A stretch of 64,000 nt of DNA from assembly GCA_942159475.1 (NCBI GenBank), contig OW804097.1:3804685-3868684 (forward strand). The letters run 5' to 3'. This stretch comes from Sthenelais limicola (lineage: Eukaryota; Annelida; Polychaeta; Phyllodocida; Sigalionidae). The position numbers and the translations under genes were made by a program. The notes under the pieces are model-generated. The model was not told where the DNA came from. It made no database searches and was given only the letters and a program-made list of their open reading frames with translations. Below, piece after piece: positions 1-12,855 of the stretch. The stretch's first letter is position 1; each line of letters begins with the position of its first letter.

Positions 1-1245
1 CTTGCTGGTGGTAAATGGGCTTATATCTTCTTTTCTAGACAATATTGTTCCAGTAATCACTAGCTAATATCGTTGCTTACTAATATACGGTAGGAGTGAG
101 CACGGAGAATAAGCTGAATAGGGATGTATTTGGTGGGCAGAGACAGCTATAAATGTTGTTCTAGGTATATAGGCGCCCAACCGTGATAACGGGTACGACT
201 GATTAGGGAGTAAAGAATAGCCGATGTGGCTTTTTTAAAAAAAAAAAGCGGTGGTCGTGCAGTGTCCAGGGGAAGAATGCAAGAGTGGGTGTACCCCTCT
301 TGCTGGTGGGGGGGGGGCCTCCCCTAGGATTTTTTTTTAAAAACTAGGTATCATGTTTTAACTTTAGATTAAATCCAAGCTTTTCTAGAGTAACTCACCA
401 GGACGACCTGACGCTGGGCTGGTCATGTGACATGGTGATAAGCGTCCATCGGTGAAATGTTGCACTGGGTCTCCACCAGAGGGGGCTATGGGCAGGACGC
501 TGGAAACAAAGAGAAACAAACATGAAAATATTGTAAAGAATTGCATTCTGTAGGTTGGGATCTGACGCAGTTAGCCTCTGATCATGGCCAGACCATGCAT
601 GCCACATGTGGTCTGACTAGGAGGGGGGAAGATGAGCTAGGTAACCAGACAATATATAAACCTCCACCCACTCCACCTCATTACTGTATCCACTGCTCTG
701 GGTTAATAAGAGGGAGGCGGTAAGGGGTAAGAGGGAGGGGGGCAGGCACAAGCCTCTGGGATCTATGAGTAAGGGGTGGGAGGGTGGAGGCTGAGGGAAG
801 GATTCAATCTTACATGTGCACAGCTCATGACCAGAGCATGATTTGGGAGTGGAGGTCAGTGCATGGAGGAGCAAGATCCTCTCTTACCCAATTAGAGAAG
901 GGTTAGGGCAGTGAAATGTTTCCTGGAGCTCATTATATGCATTAATTAAGGGTATGGCTGAGTATAAATAAATGGAAGGGGGAAGCCTCAGGCACTCACT
1001 GAGTCACTCCTGCCTGGGCTGAACCTGACGAACTTCAACTACCTCTGACTTCTTCTCTACTTCCTACAACACTGAACCTATGGGCAAATACCATTAGATT
1101 CTTACAATATATTGAATTTTTATTCATGTAGTAATAACAGTTACTCATGAAAAATGTCAAACAATTCCCAGAACAATCAATAATACTGTTACAGTAATGT
1201 CTCCATGATAATTATCATGAATATAATTATGATCTAGGTGAATTG
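1..1245. other. no gene recognised
   Basis: Homopolymer runs (A at about 237, G at 307, T at 331). A TATAAATA at about 964 followed by a pyrimidine-rich start-like region (ACTCACTGAGTCACTCC) could be a promoter or an LTR, but no downstream ORF or matching second copy is present. Confidence 0.5.
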
Positions 1246-1440
1246 GAAAACCGTTTATTGGCAAGTTTTACATATGTGATCCATTTTAGGAAAATCAAGC
1301 TGATTCCAATGACACCTAATATGTAGTTTGATATTTTTATTTTTGAAAAAAAAATACAAGTTTGCAATGTTTCTGGATGGACAATTACCAGTAAAGTAAC
1401 TAAATATACTCATGGACTGTCTTAGAATTCCTGTCAACAG
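1246..1440. mobile_element. MITE family B fragment
   Basis: 'AAAATCAAGCTGATTCCAAT' and the GTTTCTGGATGGACAATTACC end are shared with the copy at 4.4 kb. Confidence 0.6.
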
Positions 1441-1653
1441 TCTAGGCTCAAAGTTGAGGGTCCCTTCAAACGAAGGGAAAGTCCCTGGCCTTAAACCGCA
1501 AAGTGCCATTATAATTCCATTAATACCGCAAAATGTCATTATATTCCCATTAAACGCCGAGGAAACCTGTGGGTGGAGATAAACCATATCTACCATTCCC
1601 CTGATTAAATAACACAACTTCAAACAATCGTCTAACAAATATCGTCTGCTCTG

Positions 1654-1840
1654 TATGGGTCCGATTTTCAGAAAATGTACAATTGGCAATTTGGCCAATA
1701 CTAGGTAAATTCTAGTATATTCGGCATTGCATTGATTCTAGCAGTCTGGTTAGGTTGAACTGTATTTTCGTCTGAAATTTGGATTGTTTGAGAAGATTGA
1801 CTAAGTTGAATTGTACATTTTCGGAAAATCTGACCCATAT
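1654..1840. mobile_element. MITE family A
   Basis: TGGGTCCGATTTTCAGAAAA and TTTTCGGAAAATCTGACCCA, with a shortened interior in reverse relative to the 12.6-kb copy. Confidence 0.85.
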
Positions 1841-1925
1841 AGTACATATTTAAAATAGACATGAGATGGACAATGAACTTTAAAATTAGAATGACAATAA
1901 AACACCCTAAACAGATAAACCAGAA

Positions 1926-2285
1926 TATGGGTCAGATCGTCAGAAAATGTACAATTTGCAGCTCTACACATTTAGTAAATTCTGCTGAATTAAGCCGAAA
2001 ATGGTCAATATTGGGTAACTGAAAATATTTGCAGTCAGGTTCAGAAGGCAGTTTTGGTCACCTAAGTTTCAGGGAGTCATTAACACTTTAGCCTTAGTCT
2101 TAGCCTTGCGGTTAAGCTTATCGCTGGATGTGGTATCGAGGAATGTGGGGTGTCTGGACCTAACTGTTTGAGTCGCTTCAAAGAATCTGTTTGGTTTATG
2201 TTGAACTGTATTTTGAACCTCATATTTGGCTTGGATTAGAGGAAATCGGTGAAGGAGTTTTAATTTTCTGACGATTTAACCCATA
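1926..2285. mobile_element. MITE family A, longer variant
   Basis: TGGGTCAGATCGTCAGAAAA and the diverged TTTCTGACGATTTAACCCA. An extra segment in the middle. Confidence 0.75.
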
Positions 2286-2614
2286 AGCGTTACCCTTACC
2301 GCCTTAGCTTTACATCAAATTGTATCCAAGAAACATCTAATTACTAATATAGGCCCACGGTACTCTAGATCGAGAGCAGATAGCCTTGAAAAACACTTGA
2401 AGTTAGCGAAGTGTTATTTCTGTATGTTTCTGTTATTAACCAAAATAAAAACTTTCAAAAAAAAAATACTGATAAGTCTCAGAAATGATAAGGTACGATT
2501 CTGGAGACACTGGAGCATATATTATTGTCAAGAAGTGGATTCTTTTAGGGTCAAAGATTAATAGCTGACTGGCCAGATCATGCGCCACAATGCTGACTCA
2601 TTAAGTTAGAAAGG

Positions 2615-2775
2615 TGAGTGAGTGAGATTGGTTGCTTTACGCCCTTATCAACACTTTGAAGTGTTATATCAAGGGTGGGAGAGCTGAGAGGGAGTGAGTG
2701 AGTGAGATTGGTTGCTTTACGCCCTTATCAACACTTTGAAGTGTTATATCAAGGGCGGGAGAGCTGAGAGGGAGG
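2615..2775 (+). repeat. 80-bp direct duplication
   Basis: GTGAGTGAGATTGGTTGCTT to GGGAGAGCTGAGAGGG occurs twice in tandem with one base difference. It looks like a SINE body fragment. Confidence 0.9.
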
Positions 2776-3027
2776 CAGTTTATGGTCATACCCAGGAAAT
2801 AGAGATAGAGAAGAAGGCAGAGACAGACAGAGAAAAGAGACAGAAAGGCACTTTAAGGTCTTACCCAGGACAAGGCACTTTAAGTTAGAAAGGACAATTA
2901 ATAAAATGAAATAACGCTGTACTTTTTACAATATACCATCACGACACTAGCTAGTATGAACGGCAGGACAGACGAAGGACAACCGAATGGTATCGGCCTC
3001 GTGTAAGTACTAACCAGAGAACTAGGG

Positions 3028-3246
3028 TGAAGTCAGCAAAAAATGTACAATTCACTTTCACCACTTCTCAAATTTCAGACGAGAAGTTCAAAATACAGTT
3101 CAACCTAACCAAACAGATTGCTAGAACTACTGCAATGTCAAATATACTCGAATTTACCTAGTATCGACCAAATTACGACCTAATTTAGCAGAATTTACTT
3201 AAGGTATACAGCTGCCAATTGGACATTTTTAGAAAATCCGACCCAC
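3028..3246. mobile_element. MITE family A
   Basis: AATGTACAATTCACTTTCACC at left, GACATTTTTAGAAAATCCGA at right, interior as at 12.6 kb. Confidence 0.85.
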
Positions 3247-3639
3247 TAACTCCGGTTGGAGCTGGTTCTGGTAACGATCGAGGCCGCGTTCAAACCTCGT
3301 GTTGGAGCTTAGCTAAGCTTTTATTATAGCTTTAATTCACGGGAAATATCGAGCATCTGCTCTAATTATAATCATTAACGTACTGTAAACCTACTTACCG
3401 TAATAGGAACATCCCGGTCAAGAATTCCAGAAAGGCCCATATTCTAGAAACTTCCATATAAAGTCTGGTGGGTTTGGGTGGAACATTCCTCCATTACGCG
3501 GTGCCAGCATCCATCTTGTGCAGTGAGAAGATGAGCTAAGATGGGGCCCTTCTCTTGGACATTGATTATAGCTTCATGTCATCGTCTGTAATATTGTTGT
3601 TTAACTCCACGGATATTCACAAGTGTAGTGGTGTTATGT

Positions 3640-3810
3640 GAGGACAGGGCACGGGTAGGGTGTGTAAAGTTGCACCAACCTACCCGCACCCCTCCGTGTC
3701 TGCCCTGTCTCTGACTCCATCCTTAAAGTCTTAAAGTTGGTCCGCGCCTCCACCACAGGAGAGCTCCTCCTGTGGAATGTGCCGCGCGCGCCACAGGCAG
3801 CGTCCCCCGC
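3640..3810. repeat. GC-rich stretch with two hairpins
   Basis: GGACAGGGCACGGGTAGGGT pairs imperfectly with ACCCGCACCCCTCCGTGTC... across a short loop, and CCACAGGAG/CTCCTGTGG form a second stem at about 3,755. Unusual for the AT-rich surroundings. No gene seen. Confidence 0.5.
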
Positions 3811-3835
3811 GCGTTACCGTCCATATTTACGACAT

Positions 3836-3975
3836 GGGTAAGATTTTCAGCGAATGTACAATTCAATTGGCAGATCTACACATTCAGTAGATTCTGCTAA
3901 ATTTGGCTGAAAAAAGATGAATACTGGGTATATTTGAGTATGTTTGATATCGCATTAATTTAAAGTATCAGTTCT
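3836..3975. mobile_element. MITE family A, left fragment
   Basis: GGGTAAGATTTTCAGCGAAT, then the 'CTACACATTCAGTAGATTC' interior. Right end missing. Confidence 0.7.
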
Positions 3976-4077
3976 GTAAGGAAAGGGGAAGCGAGGGGGC
4001 ATCTCATGGATCACAAGTGAAAAGTAGCCTAACAAATAAATTCCTTATTTTATAGAAAAACAGGAAGGCTATCTGGC

Positions 4078-4142
4078 CCCGATCTCAGCTTATCAGCAAT
4101 ATACTCGATCCCGGAATATACATTGCTAATAAGCTGAGATCC
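4078..4142. repeat. hairpin
   Basis: GATCTCAGCTTATCAGCAAT pairs with ATTGCTAATAAGCTGAGATC around a loop of about 20 bases. Confidence 0.85.
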
Positions 4143-4407
4143 ACTTATAAGCTCCAACATTGATTCTCAATTCACATATCCTCATAGGCCTATCCATATA
4201 TTGGATTGGATTGGAAAATTGTTTATTCATTATATAAGGATACAGAAATTAAGAGGTTAATGCGACGGAAAGGTCGACAAGCTTATAGAATTAAATTCCA
4301 TGTACTCCCGCTCTTACCGTTACTTAGTGAGGAAAAAGCAGATTTAAATCAACTAATAGGGAACTACACAAACGTCATAATACAAAGTACATCATCAAAG
4401 TAAGAAA

Positions 4408-4810
4408 ATATGTGATGTGTTTCAGGAAAATGAGTCATAAGTCGCGAAAATTAGATTTTGAGATATCATAATATTTGAAAAGATGAGACCAAGCCGATTC
4501 CAATGATAGTAAACATTAAGAATATCTAATAATTACTTTCATCTTTTTAGTCAGATATTTTTATTTTTGAAAAGAAAAGTTTGCAATATTTCTAGGTGGA
4601 TAATTTCCAGTAAAGTAGCTGAATATACTCAATAGGATGATCTAAGTAACGCACTGATATAATTAATAAACAGTTTTGAATTTTGGTACATGTATTCATA
4701 CAACCACAAGGACTATAGACACCCATATTCCAACAAAGTGATCTTGTAAGTAAACGACTTTGAACAGCACCAATTTTGCGACGTGTGACTCATTTTTCTG
4801 AAACTCATCA
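4408..4810. mobile_element. MITE family B, complete copy
   Basis: TTTCAGGAAAATGAGTCATA at left and TGACTCATTTTTCTGAAA at right. Confidence 0.85.
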
Positions 4811-5354
4811 ATTATTAGCTAGAGACAGAGATGTTCGGTAATAACTTGAACACGTCCTCCCAGACCTTGATACTTTTTGTTTTGTTTTTCGACAAAACTA
4901 TATTCACGTGAAACATGGTACATATGGAAAAATATGTTTTCAGCCATGCACATCTGAACATATATGTGCAGGGCTCGAACACATACCTACCATTGGGGAA
5001 GTGGCAGCCAAGATTTACGTCTTGCCCAACATAATTTTTCACTTGACGAAGCATCACAATCCCGCGGCCAAGGCCGTGGCCTACTTCTTAACCTTTCAGG
5101 AGTGACATCAGGCCCTTCAGGTTTGGCAAGGAACATGGTATGGGAGTCAGGCAATATCGACCTGTTTGCATAGAAAACAAGTTGCAGGCCCCAAACCAGT
5201 GACTGATTCTCATAGATATGGATCCCCTAGACACGATTATGAGAAAAAATCATAGCTAACTTACAAATTCTATTAGCTGTAGTGAATTTGCTATTTAAGA
5301 CTCACTCGGCATGAGTCACCCTAGGGGTATGACTCCTACAATCAAGCCCCACAC

Positions 5355-5440
5355 TCCTGACTAAGGCAGCTAGCTCAGTGGCAGAGGTCTCGCCTCCAGA
5401 CCTGAGGGTTGGAAGTTCAAGGCTTGTTGGGGACTCACTT
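5355..5440 (+). mobile_element. tRNA-derived SINE head
   Basis: TAGCTCAGTGG fits the polymerase III A box, and GAAGTTCAAGGCT at the right spacing resembles a B box. A five-pair stem GGTCT/AGACC marks an anticodon arm whose loop lacks the usual U33, so it is a SINE or tRNA relic and not a working tRNA. Confidence 0.65.
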
Positions 5441-5559
5441 CTTCATTTTTTCATCCTCTACTTGTTGGGCCGTGTTATACACGGCAGGGACGGGACGGTG
5501 GGCGGGTATGCACTGGGTCAGGTCGGGCCGGGGGTCGGGGAATACGGTCATTTGAAAAA

Positions 5560-6230
5560 CAAAATATCCATAGGCCTATTAGTATTAATGTTTCACTGTA
5601 ACCATGATCGTCACCCCAAGACGCAACTCGCAGCCGCTACTCACTGGCCCAAATTTATTTGCAGAATTATAAATGAAATCATGCTATCTGTGTGTATCTT
5701 GTTTCATTGTAATCAGACATCACAACAGGGGTTTAAAATCTGGGCCATAGAGATTTTCACTTGCCCAATAGGGCTACTAACATTTACATTTTACTTGCCC
5801 AGAGAAATGTTTTAGTTGCCCCGGGCAAGTAAACATGAGCCCTGATGCGTTATGGAAGTACAAATCTATTAATTATTATTATTAAATCACATTATAACAA
5901 AATATCCATAGGCCTATTAGTATTAATGTTTCACTGTAACCATGATCGTCACCCCAAGACGCAACTCGCAGCCGCTACTCACTGGCCCAAATTTATTTGC
6001 AGAATTATAAATGAAATCATGCTATCTGTGTGTATCTTGTTTCATTGTAATCAGACATCACAACAGGGGTTTAAAATCTGGGCCATAGAGATTTTCACTT
6101 GCCCAATAGGGCTACTAACATTTACATTTTACTTGCCCAGAGAAATGTTTTAGTTGCCCCGGGCAAGTTAACATGAGCCCTGATGCGTTATGGAAGTACA
6201 AATCTATTAATTATTATTATTAAATCACAT
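5560..6230 (+). repeat. 338-bp tandem duplication
   Basis: From AAAATATCCATAGGCCTATT to TTATTATTATTAAATCACAT, two copies with a single noticed difference (AAGTAAAC/AAGTTAAC). Very recent. The ORFs within are not recognised. Confidence 0.97.
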
Positions 6231-6239
6231 TGATTGATT

Positions 6240-9200
6240 TTTTAATCTTTTTTTTTTTTTGTAAATTGTTTTTATTTCGTTTATCCTGCCAACTTGGCAT
6301 ACAACTCTAACGCTCTCGCGACGCCTGAATAAACTTCTCAATAACAATAATATTTTACCAGAGGCTTTTCCTCACTTTTTAGTTTTTTTTCTAACAGTTT
6401 TCTATCTTTCAGCACCATGCTGCTCTTATATTTTCAGGATTATGATAATCTAATCGTGAAATCTTTTATGAATTTTTCCCACCTCTTTCCTTTGCCACCT
6501 TCCTTCGAGCTTATTTTATCACCATATTGTATTGCTCGGAATTTTTTTACCACCTCTTTCACAAAGAAATTTATACTCATATCGTTCTCGCCAAACAGAC
6601 GTTGTCTGTGGATAAAATTTTTGGCTTGAATTAGTATCCAATTTACGAATTTGTTTCTATCACCCTTTCCTACAATCCCCAGAATAGTTTGGGTGGGTGT
6701 TATGATATCAGAGAATTCTTGTCTGAATGCATCACTGTTTTCTAACCAACCTTGTATATTACTCCAGAAGGTTCGAACCTTTTCACATTTAAAAAGAAAG
6801 TGTACAATGTCATCTGTATATCCACAATATTCACAAATCGAGTCGTTCTTGATGGTTTTACGCATCAGATACAAGTTACAACAGATATTTCTATGTAAGA
6901 TTCTAAACTGTAACTTGATAGTTGGGAAAGTCTTCTGATAGAGGATAAATTTGTTAGTTCAGAAAAAACCTGGAAAGAGAAATTTGTTATACCGAACAAG
7001 AGCTATGATGTACCAAAATGGCAGTCGTTACAATATAGGATCATACATAAAACGGTGGGATGTAATGTGTATTTGACTCAAATCAAATTTAAGAACAAAA
7101 TATCATGTGATTTCTGTCCAGAAGAAGATACTATTTGTCATTTCTTCGTTAACTGCAACAACCAGAGTTTACTGTGGAAAACCTTAAGATCTTGGTTTCA
7201 GAGAACTGCCTTAATTAAAGGTTTTAGACCGAGTGAGTTGAATTTAACTAACATCCTCCTTGGTTACAGCGGTAAGAGCCCTCAGAGAGATTTTATTAAT
7301 TGGTTGTTTTTTCTGCATTGAAATGGTATATATATAGGCAGAGATTATTCCACGAAAATGTAATGGTTTTCAAAGCCTTTGTCAATGAAGCAAAAATGCA
7401 TCTTAGAATTCTGGAATATAACAATGTTGCTCAAGGTAAAGGGAAGAGGAACACAAATTTCTGGAACCAGCTTATACGTGAACTCGAAGAATAACATGTA
7501 ACACTTGAGGAGTTTTGATTGTGTTTTAATATCTTCATAATAACTGTTAGCTTTGTATAACAACCTGTTAGTCCAGGAGAGACGAGATGAAAGAGAAAAC
7601 CGAAAATACAAAAAAATATAAAATAGAGAGGGAAACGATAATTGAATGTTGATTAGAATTGTAAGAGCCTAGTCGGCAGGATATGTTGAATAAAACCTTT
7701 TAAAAACAAAAAAAAAAAGATTCTAAACTGAAGAGCTTGTAATCTTGGCTCTATACCGATATACGAGGGGATTTTTGCCCTGCTCTTAAATATTTCATAG
7801 GTTGGTATGGCTTCACTATCATTCAAAATATTATTCCATTTGAACATTTTTTCCAACGTTGGTCTACTCATCACTACAATTGCTCTGTAAATTTTGTTCA
7901 CTTTTACAGAGTAGATATTGAATTTTTCTTCTCTTAACTTAAACATGACCACCTTGTTTTTTGACTTGGGGGCAGGTGGCTCCCCCTCTAACAAGTACCA
8001 CCACACGTGGGGCATCGCGCCCCTCAATTTCATTCTGTCAAGGAAGTTAAATCTCACATTATATTTTGTTCTTATTTCCTCTGCACTGTACATTTCATCA
8101 TTTTCGTTGAGGAGATCACCTATTTTTTTCAGCCCTGCCTGATTCCACTCATTGTTGTGAACCATTTGATTAGCTACCAGAATATTTCTATGATACATGA
8201 ATCTTTCATTTAACAACTCTGCCCTAGAGCAGGGCCATTTACTGTAATACATTTGATTCCAGTTCTTGAATATCTCTCCATAGAATTTATTAAGTGATAC
8301 TTCTGGCTTGCTTCTACACTCAAAAATTTCGTCCACCTTCCTTCCATGGAAACTTTCTAGTATTTTCACCCACTTGGCATTAGGTTTGCTTAAGGCTCTA
8401 TTTATCCATGAAATCCTATTGGCCTGTATGACTTCTCTAACACATCTTAGATTCAACGCACCTTCTTCTGGCGTCTGTTTAATGAAATTCCAGGCTATCT
8501 TTACACTTCTAGTACCCCAAATTAGGGTCTTTACAATGCTTTCGACCTCCTTTATAAATACTTCATTAGTTTCTGCCACAGCTATTGCATGCTGTAGGAT
8601 AGGTAACAACAAGACATTATTCACCACCACTTTACCTTTCAATGAGAGTTGACGAGGCGCCCAAGCCCCCACCACACCCTTCATTTTTTTAATGGCCACT
8701 TGGAAGTTCATTTCTGTCTCCTTGTGTTTAATTCTCGGATGTAACAGCCATGCACCCAGTAATTTGAGACTCTCTTGAAATTTTACAGGATAATTACTCA
8801 ACTCATTTTTGTCAAAGTCACCAACACATATACCAGCAGTTTTGTCGTCATTCATGCATAGGCCTGACGCTTGACCAAACAATTTTAGAGTCTCTAGTAC
8901 ATTTTTTAAGGAATTGATGTTTTTCAATACAAATGTGGTATCATCCGCAAATTGCACTGTCTTGTGCTCAACATTTTCAGTAATAATACCTTCAACTTGA
9001 CTATCATTTCTAATCCTTGCTGCTAAGATTTCCACGACTAAAGTGAATAGAGCAGGGGATATAGGGTCCCCTGCTTGACCCCTCGCTTCACCTCAAACCA
9101 TTTGGAGCTAAACCCATTGTTAACGAAAGAAGCCTTGGAGTTATTTAGCAATGTCTGGACCCATCTAATAATGTAATCTGGGAAACCAAAGTGTCTCAAC
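6240..9200 (-). mobile_element. LINE remnant, minus strand, interrupted
   Basis: From 9,190 down: a QGDPISPALFTLVVEILAAR stretch reached only after a one-base frameshift, then VQFADDTTFVLKN with the reverse-transcriptase catalytic ADD, then the thumb and C-terminal region to 7,731. It continues at 6,910 with CEYCGYTDDIVHFLFKC, a zinc-knuckle-like C-terminus, to 6,440. 5' truncated: no endonuclease seen. Confidence 0.88.
6911..7716 (+). mobile_element. second LINE 3' end, nested, with target-site duplication
   Basis: Encodes CDFCPEEDTICHFFVNC and YIYRQRLFHENVMVFKAF, the same C-terminal domain on the opposite strand, ends in a poly-A tract, and is flanked by AAGATTCTAAACTG at 6,897-6,910 and 7,717-7,730. 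The two LINEs are relatives but clearly diverged. Confidence 0.92.
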
Positions 9201-9380
9201 GATTTTTTAATCTTTATTTTCTTTACCCTGCCTTCTAGGCTTTTGCAATGGCTGAATCCTTGTCTCCTTGTATTGTTGGTGAATCTGGAAAATAAAACAA
9301 CCGATCATGCAAGTATGTGTAGTATAATATCGGGATATTTTGGGAAGAGGAAAAAGCAACATTGGGCACTTGGTTTACAT

Positions 9381-9530
9381 CAATTCAATTCAAATATTCT
9401 TTATTGTCATGCTGTTAGAAAACAATTGGTTGTCCAATTCTGGCGTGCCAGATCTTCCTATGGATGCCACACAACATCATTTCGTTTTAGGGACAACATG
9501 GTTGAATTAACATTACGATAGATTTAACAA
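9381..9530 (-). mobile_element. LINE/SINE 3' end with AATTG-type tail
   Basis: CAATTCAATTCAAATATTC followed by TTTATTGTCATGCTG, as at 40.4 and 50.13 kb. Confidence 0.65.
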
Positions 9531-9654
9531 GAAAAGTAACGAGTAATGATCACCATTCAGTGATGAAAAACGATTCTCATATCGAATCAATAAGCTTAGT
9601 ATGGTTCAGAAGTTTGGTCGATAGCTATATACATACAGTGAGTACCTACTATTA

Positions 9655-9815
9655 CTCAATTTCAGACGAAAATAAAATTAAAAATACAGTTCAACCTAAC
9701 CAAACAGATTGCTAGAATCAATGCAATGCCGAATATACCCGAATTTACCCAGTATTGGCCAACTTGCAGCCTAATTTAGTAGAATTTACTAAATTTGTAC
9801 AGCTGCCAATTGTAC
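9655..9815. mobile_element. MITE family A, right part
   Basis: Interior from TTCAGACGAAAATAAAATTA to GCCAATTGTACA; the two end sequences are lost. Confidence 0.8.
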
Positions 9816-9829
9816 ACAGCTACGCAGAC

Positions 9830-10730
9830 CCCACAGAAGGTGAAAACACTGTATAAAATTGTATTATGTGTTTGTATTACTGTTATTTTATTTTACACTG
9901 TTTAAAAACTTATGTATTATATGATACGCATATGTTATCTTAATAAGTAGAGGGTCCTGTCGGAAGAACTGTCTTCTGAAAACTGACTGAGACAGCAGAC
10001 CCATTCTCCATGTAGGCCATAAGTATGTAATATGGAAAATAAAAGTTTATATATATATATATTTTCTGAAACCATGCAAAGCTGCCCCCTGGTGTTAAGT
10101 ATGTGAAGTGGCGCTATTCAGCGGTACGTGGGCGGGTACGTGGGTTGTTAATTTATGCTAATTAGCCAATCAAATATGTAAATTAGATGAAAATAGATAT
10201 CATAAATGGATTCCTTGTATTCAAAAACCTCTGAGTTGTGATTTTTGATAAACAATGTGTCCTGTGTCGATTTGTCCCGCTAAGGATGAGCATCAACCTC
10301 TTGTCCCCAGAATCCCATGTCGATTTATCACTCTAAGAAAGGGTCGATGTCATTTGTCAATCATAAGAAATGGCTATGTCAGTTTGTCGCTTTAGGCATC
10401 ATCAGGACCCCTAGAAAACATGCACTCACAAATCAATTGCCATTTATAAAGGACTGTTTTGTGAGACAGAACTGTAAAGTAGAAAAAAGGAGTGGAAATT
10501 CTTGTGTGCATAAACCAAAAATTCACTATTTTTGCTAATTAACCATCGCCCCCCCCCCCCCCACCTTCTCACTCTCTCACCCCCTCGCTCTCTATATCCG
10601 CTTTCTATCATATCTTTCACTTGCTCTCTTTCACACTCTCCCCTCTCCCGCTTCTCTCTTTCTCTTCACTCTATATTAATGATCCCGGGTTAACGATCCT
10701 TCCGAGAGCCTCAGAACAGTGGCGGGAAAA
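9830..10730. other. no gene recognised
   Basis: Holds an AT dinucleotide run at 10,052-10,065, a C-run at 10,551-10,562 and pyrimidine-rich sequence. Nothing else seen. Confidence 0.5.
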
Positions 10731-11287
10731 TATAATATTTCCTACTACCGATAGGTGGCGTATCAACGCATGGGAAAACATTCCCCGCGGACAGTCAAAC
10801 CAAGATGGCGGACACCGGAGCAAAACAAACACTTCCCTAAACGATTGCACAACGTTTTATGTCTACAGTTACTTAATTTGTAATATATATCCGCAAAAAC
10901 TGATCTAGATGCGTAGATTTAGTAACAATACGCCTGGAAAGGGGGAACAAACATAATGACATGCTGGTAAAAGAAGATAGGACGTCGTCGAAACGTCGGC
11001 TTCTCACGTTCACCTGTCGCCCGAGACTCGCCGGGAGTTTCCCCAGCCAGCCAGTACGTACCAGTACGGCTCTCATAGTCATAGAGTCATACAACAGTTT
11101 ATCCACAGTTTAGGGCTACACTTGACATAATTCTCGGACGTGTTCCCACATATAAGTAACCTAACACCGTGACTAGGCCTACTCATAGTCATCCTAATGA
11201 TATAGTCACCTAACTTTTGATCTATTTGGCGTTGGTTTGTGCCGAATTAATCAGCAGTGGAACCGGAACAAGTATTAGAGCCTAGAG
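10730..11287 (+). promoter_or_regulatory. candidate CpG-rich promoter and 5' UTR exon of the PARP4-like gene
   Basis: This stretch is visibly richer in CpG than its AT-rich surroundings (for example the run of CG steps at 10,981-11,040). It contains CCAAGATGGCGGAC at about 10,801, which resembles the YY1-type core element. A consensus donor AGAG|GTGAGT follows at 11,287/11,288. The acceptor TTGCAG lies just 7 bases before the ATG at 13,489, so a spliced 5' UTR is plausible. No transcript evidence is available, and the promoter could belong to a different transcript. Confidence 0.3.
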
Positions 11288-11289
11288 GT

Positions 11290-12160
11290 GAGTTATTGCG
11301 TGCTGATTTGACCTATTATTAGGTCCTATATTATATAATATCTCCTATATTACTTATGTATTAATTATCATGGACATTGAGGTGGACCCTTTTTTTTTAA
11401 TGTTTTGGGGCACTCACAGACACAGAAATTAAGTATTAAAAAAACAAACCTGTTTAACTTAAAAATATTTCCAAAAATTATCTATCATTATTAAGCCCTA
11501 TATATTCATTTGAGGCCTATATAATATTTAAAAGTTTAATGTGGCTTCTCTGAGAATTCGATTTCCCTATGATAATATTGCCTATTAATTATTGTATCCT
11601 TTTATTGCCGCGAATGTTTCCTGGGAAGATATATGTAATAGTTTTCCCCTGATATTTCCAATGTATGCCTCCTTTTTGTAGACATTTATCAAGAGCAAAT
11701 AAGTTGAATTGAGATATTTAATGGGATAGCTACATGTTATGTAGGCTACTATAACAAGAACTATAACTATGCCCAGTTTATGATATTGATAACGTAGACG
11801 TTTATAATGTTTACATCTGCATGACATGAGTAAGCGTACGCCTACTTATCCATGAATTAAGTTACATAATATGTATGTAATAATCAGGTTTGGGTACATC
11901 AGTAACACTGCATGCTTCAGAGAACAATATCGTAGTAGGTGTAATATGTTCTCCTTTTCCTCTTTGTAGTGTTTTTTACTGAAAACCCTAGTTTTTTGTT
12001 TTTGCAACCTATTTATTGATTCCTATCCTGCCTTCTTGGCGTATACAATGCTAAGGCATACAGCAAGAGTAAACATGTCAATATCTGAAAAGGGAACGTA
12101 TGAATGTACACTATCATGGTTTAAAACGGAAAAGGGACAGAGCTACATACTATAAAGGGA
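11290..12160. other. no gene recognised (candidate first intron)
   Basis: AT-rich. A fragment 'TATCCTGCCTTCTTGGCGTA' near 12,025 also occurs near 6,285 and 9,227 and marks LINE tails. Confidence 0.45.
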
Positions 12161-12166
12161 GCACAG

Positions 12167-12436
12167 TATACATAGTATTCACTGACGTCACGGCGCTAGC
12201 CGCGGCTTGCCATAATGTGGGTCAACTTTAGCTGGACATGAGTGCTCCAAGCCTCAAAAATGCAGTTTTCACCTCCGAAAGTTATGATGGAATAATGAGT
12301 ATAATTGCCATTAGCAAACATTCGAAATGGGAAATCCTGTCAATCTAGTGTCTCCCGCTATCTATGCTGCCACACATTATGGCTGCCAGTGAGGATAGCC
12401 GCTGACTGGGGTGACGTCATGTGAATACTATGTATA
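12167..12436. mobile_element. MITE family C (CRE-bearing ends)
   Basis: ATACATAGTATTCACTGACG and the inverted CATGTGAATACTATGTAT ends, each with TGACGTCA. Confidence 0.88.
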
Positions 12437-12616
12437 AAGGGAGCACAGCTTCCATAAGAATTGTTGGCTAACCGCCTACAGTATAATAAAGCCAGTATTT
12501 TTCAATAAAAATGAACAAAGAACACTAGCTTTTATTCAACCCGAGTCATTGTAGGAAAACTATTAATGCCTGTTTATGTAAATCACTTCATGTTTAAAAA
12601 CTGTCAATGTGATGGG

Positions 12617-12855
12617 GGTAAGATTTTCAGAAAATGTACAATTCACCTTCACCAATCGTCTCAAATAACCCACATTTCAGACGAAAATAAAGTTCAAAAT
12701 ACAGCTCAACCTAACCTAACAGATTGCTAGAATCAATGCAATGCCGAATATACTCGAATTTACGTAGTATTGACCAAATTGCAGCCTAATTTAGCAGAAT
12801 TTACTAAATGTGTACAGCTGTCAATTGTACATTTTCTGAAAGTCTGACCCATATA
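12617..12855. mobile_element. MITE family A, typical copy
   Basis: GTAAGATTTTCAGAAAATGT at the left and ACATTTTCTGAAAGTCTGAC at the right, 235-240 bp. Used here as the reference for the family. Confidence 0.92.

Noticed and set aside
640..1090. Solo LTR or promoter of an upstream gene
   Set aside because: Two TATA-like motifs, but no target duplication, no second copy and no gene downstream.
5355..5440. Functional tRNA gene
   Set aside because: A and B boxes are present, but the anticodon loop lacks U33, the acceptor stem does not pair, and repeat sequence follows.
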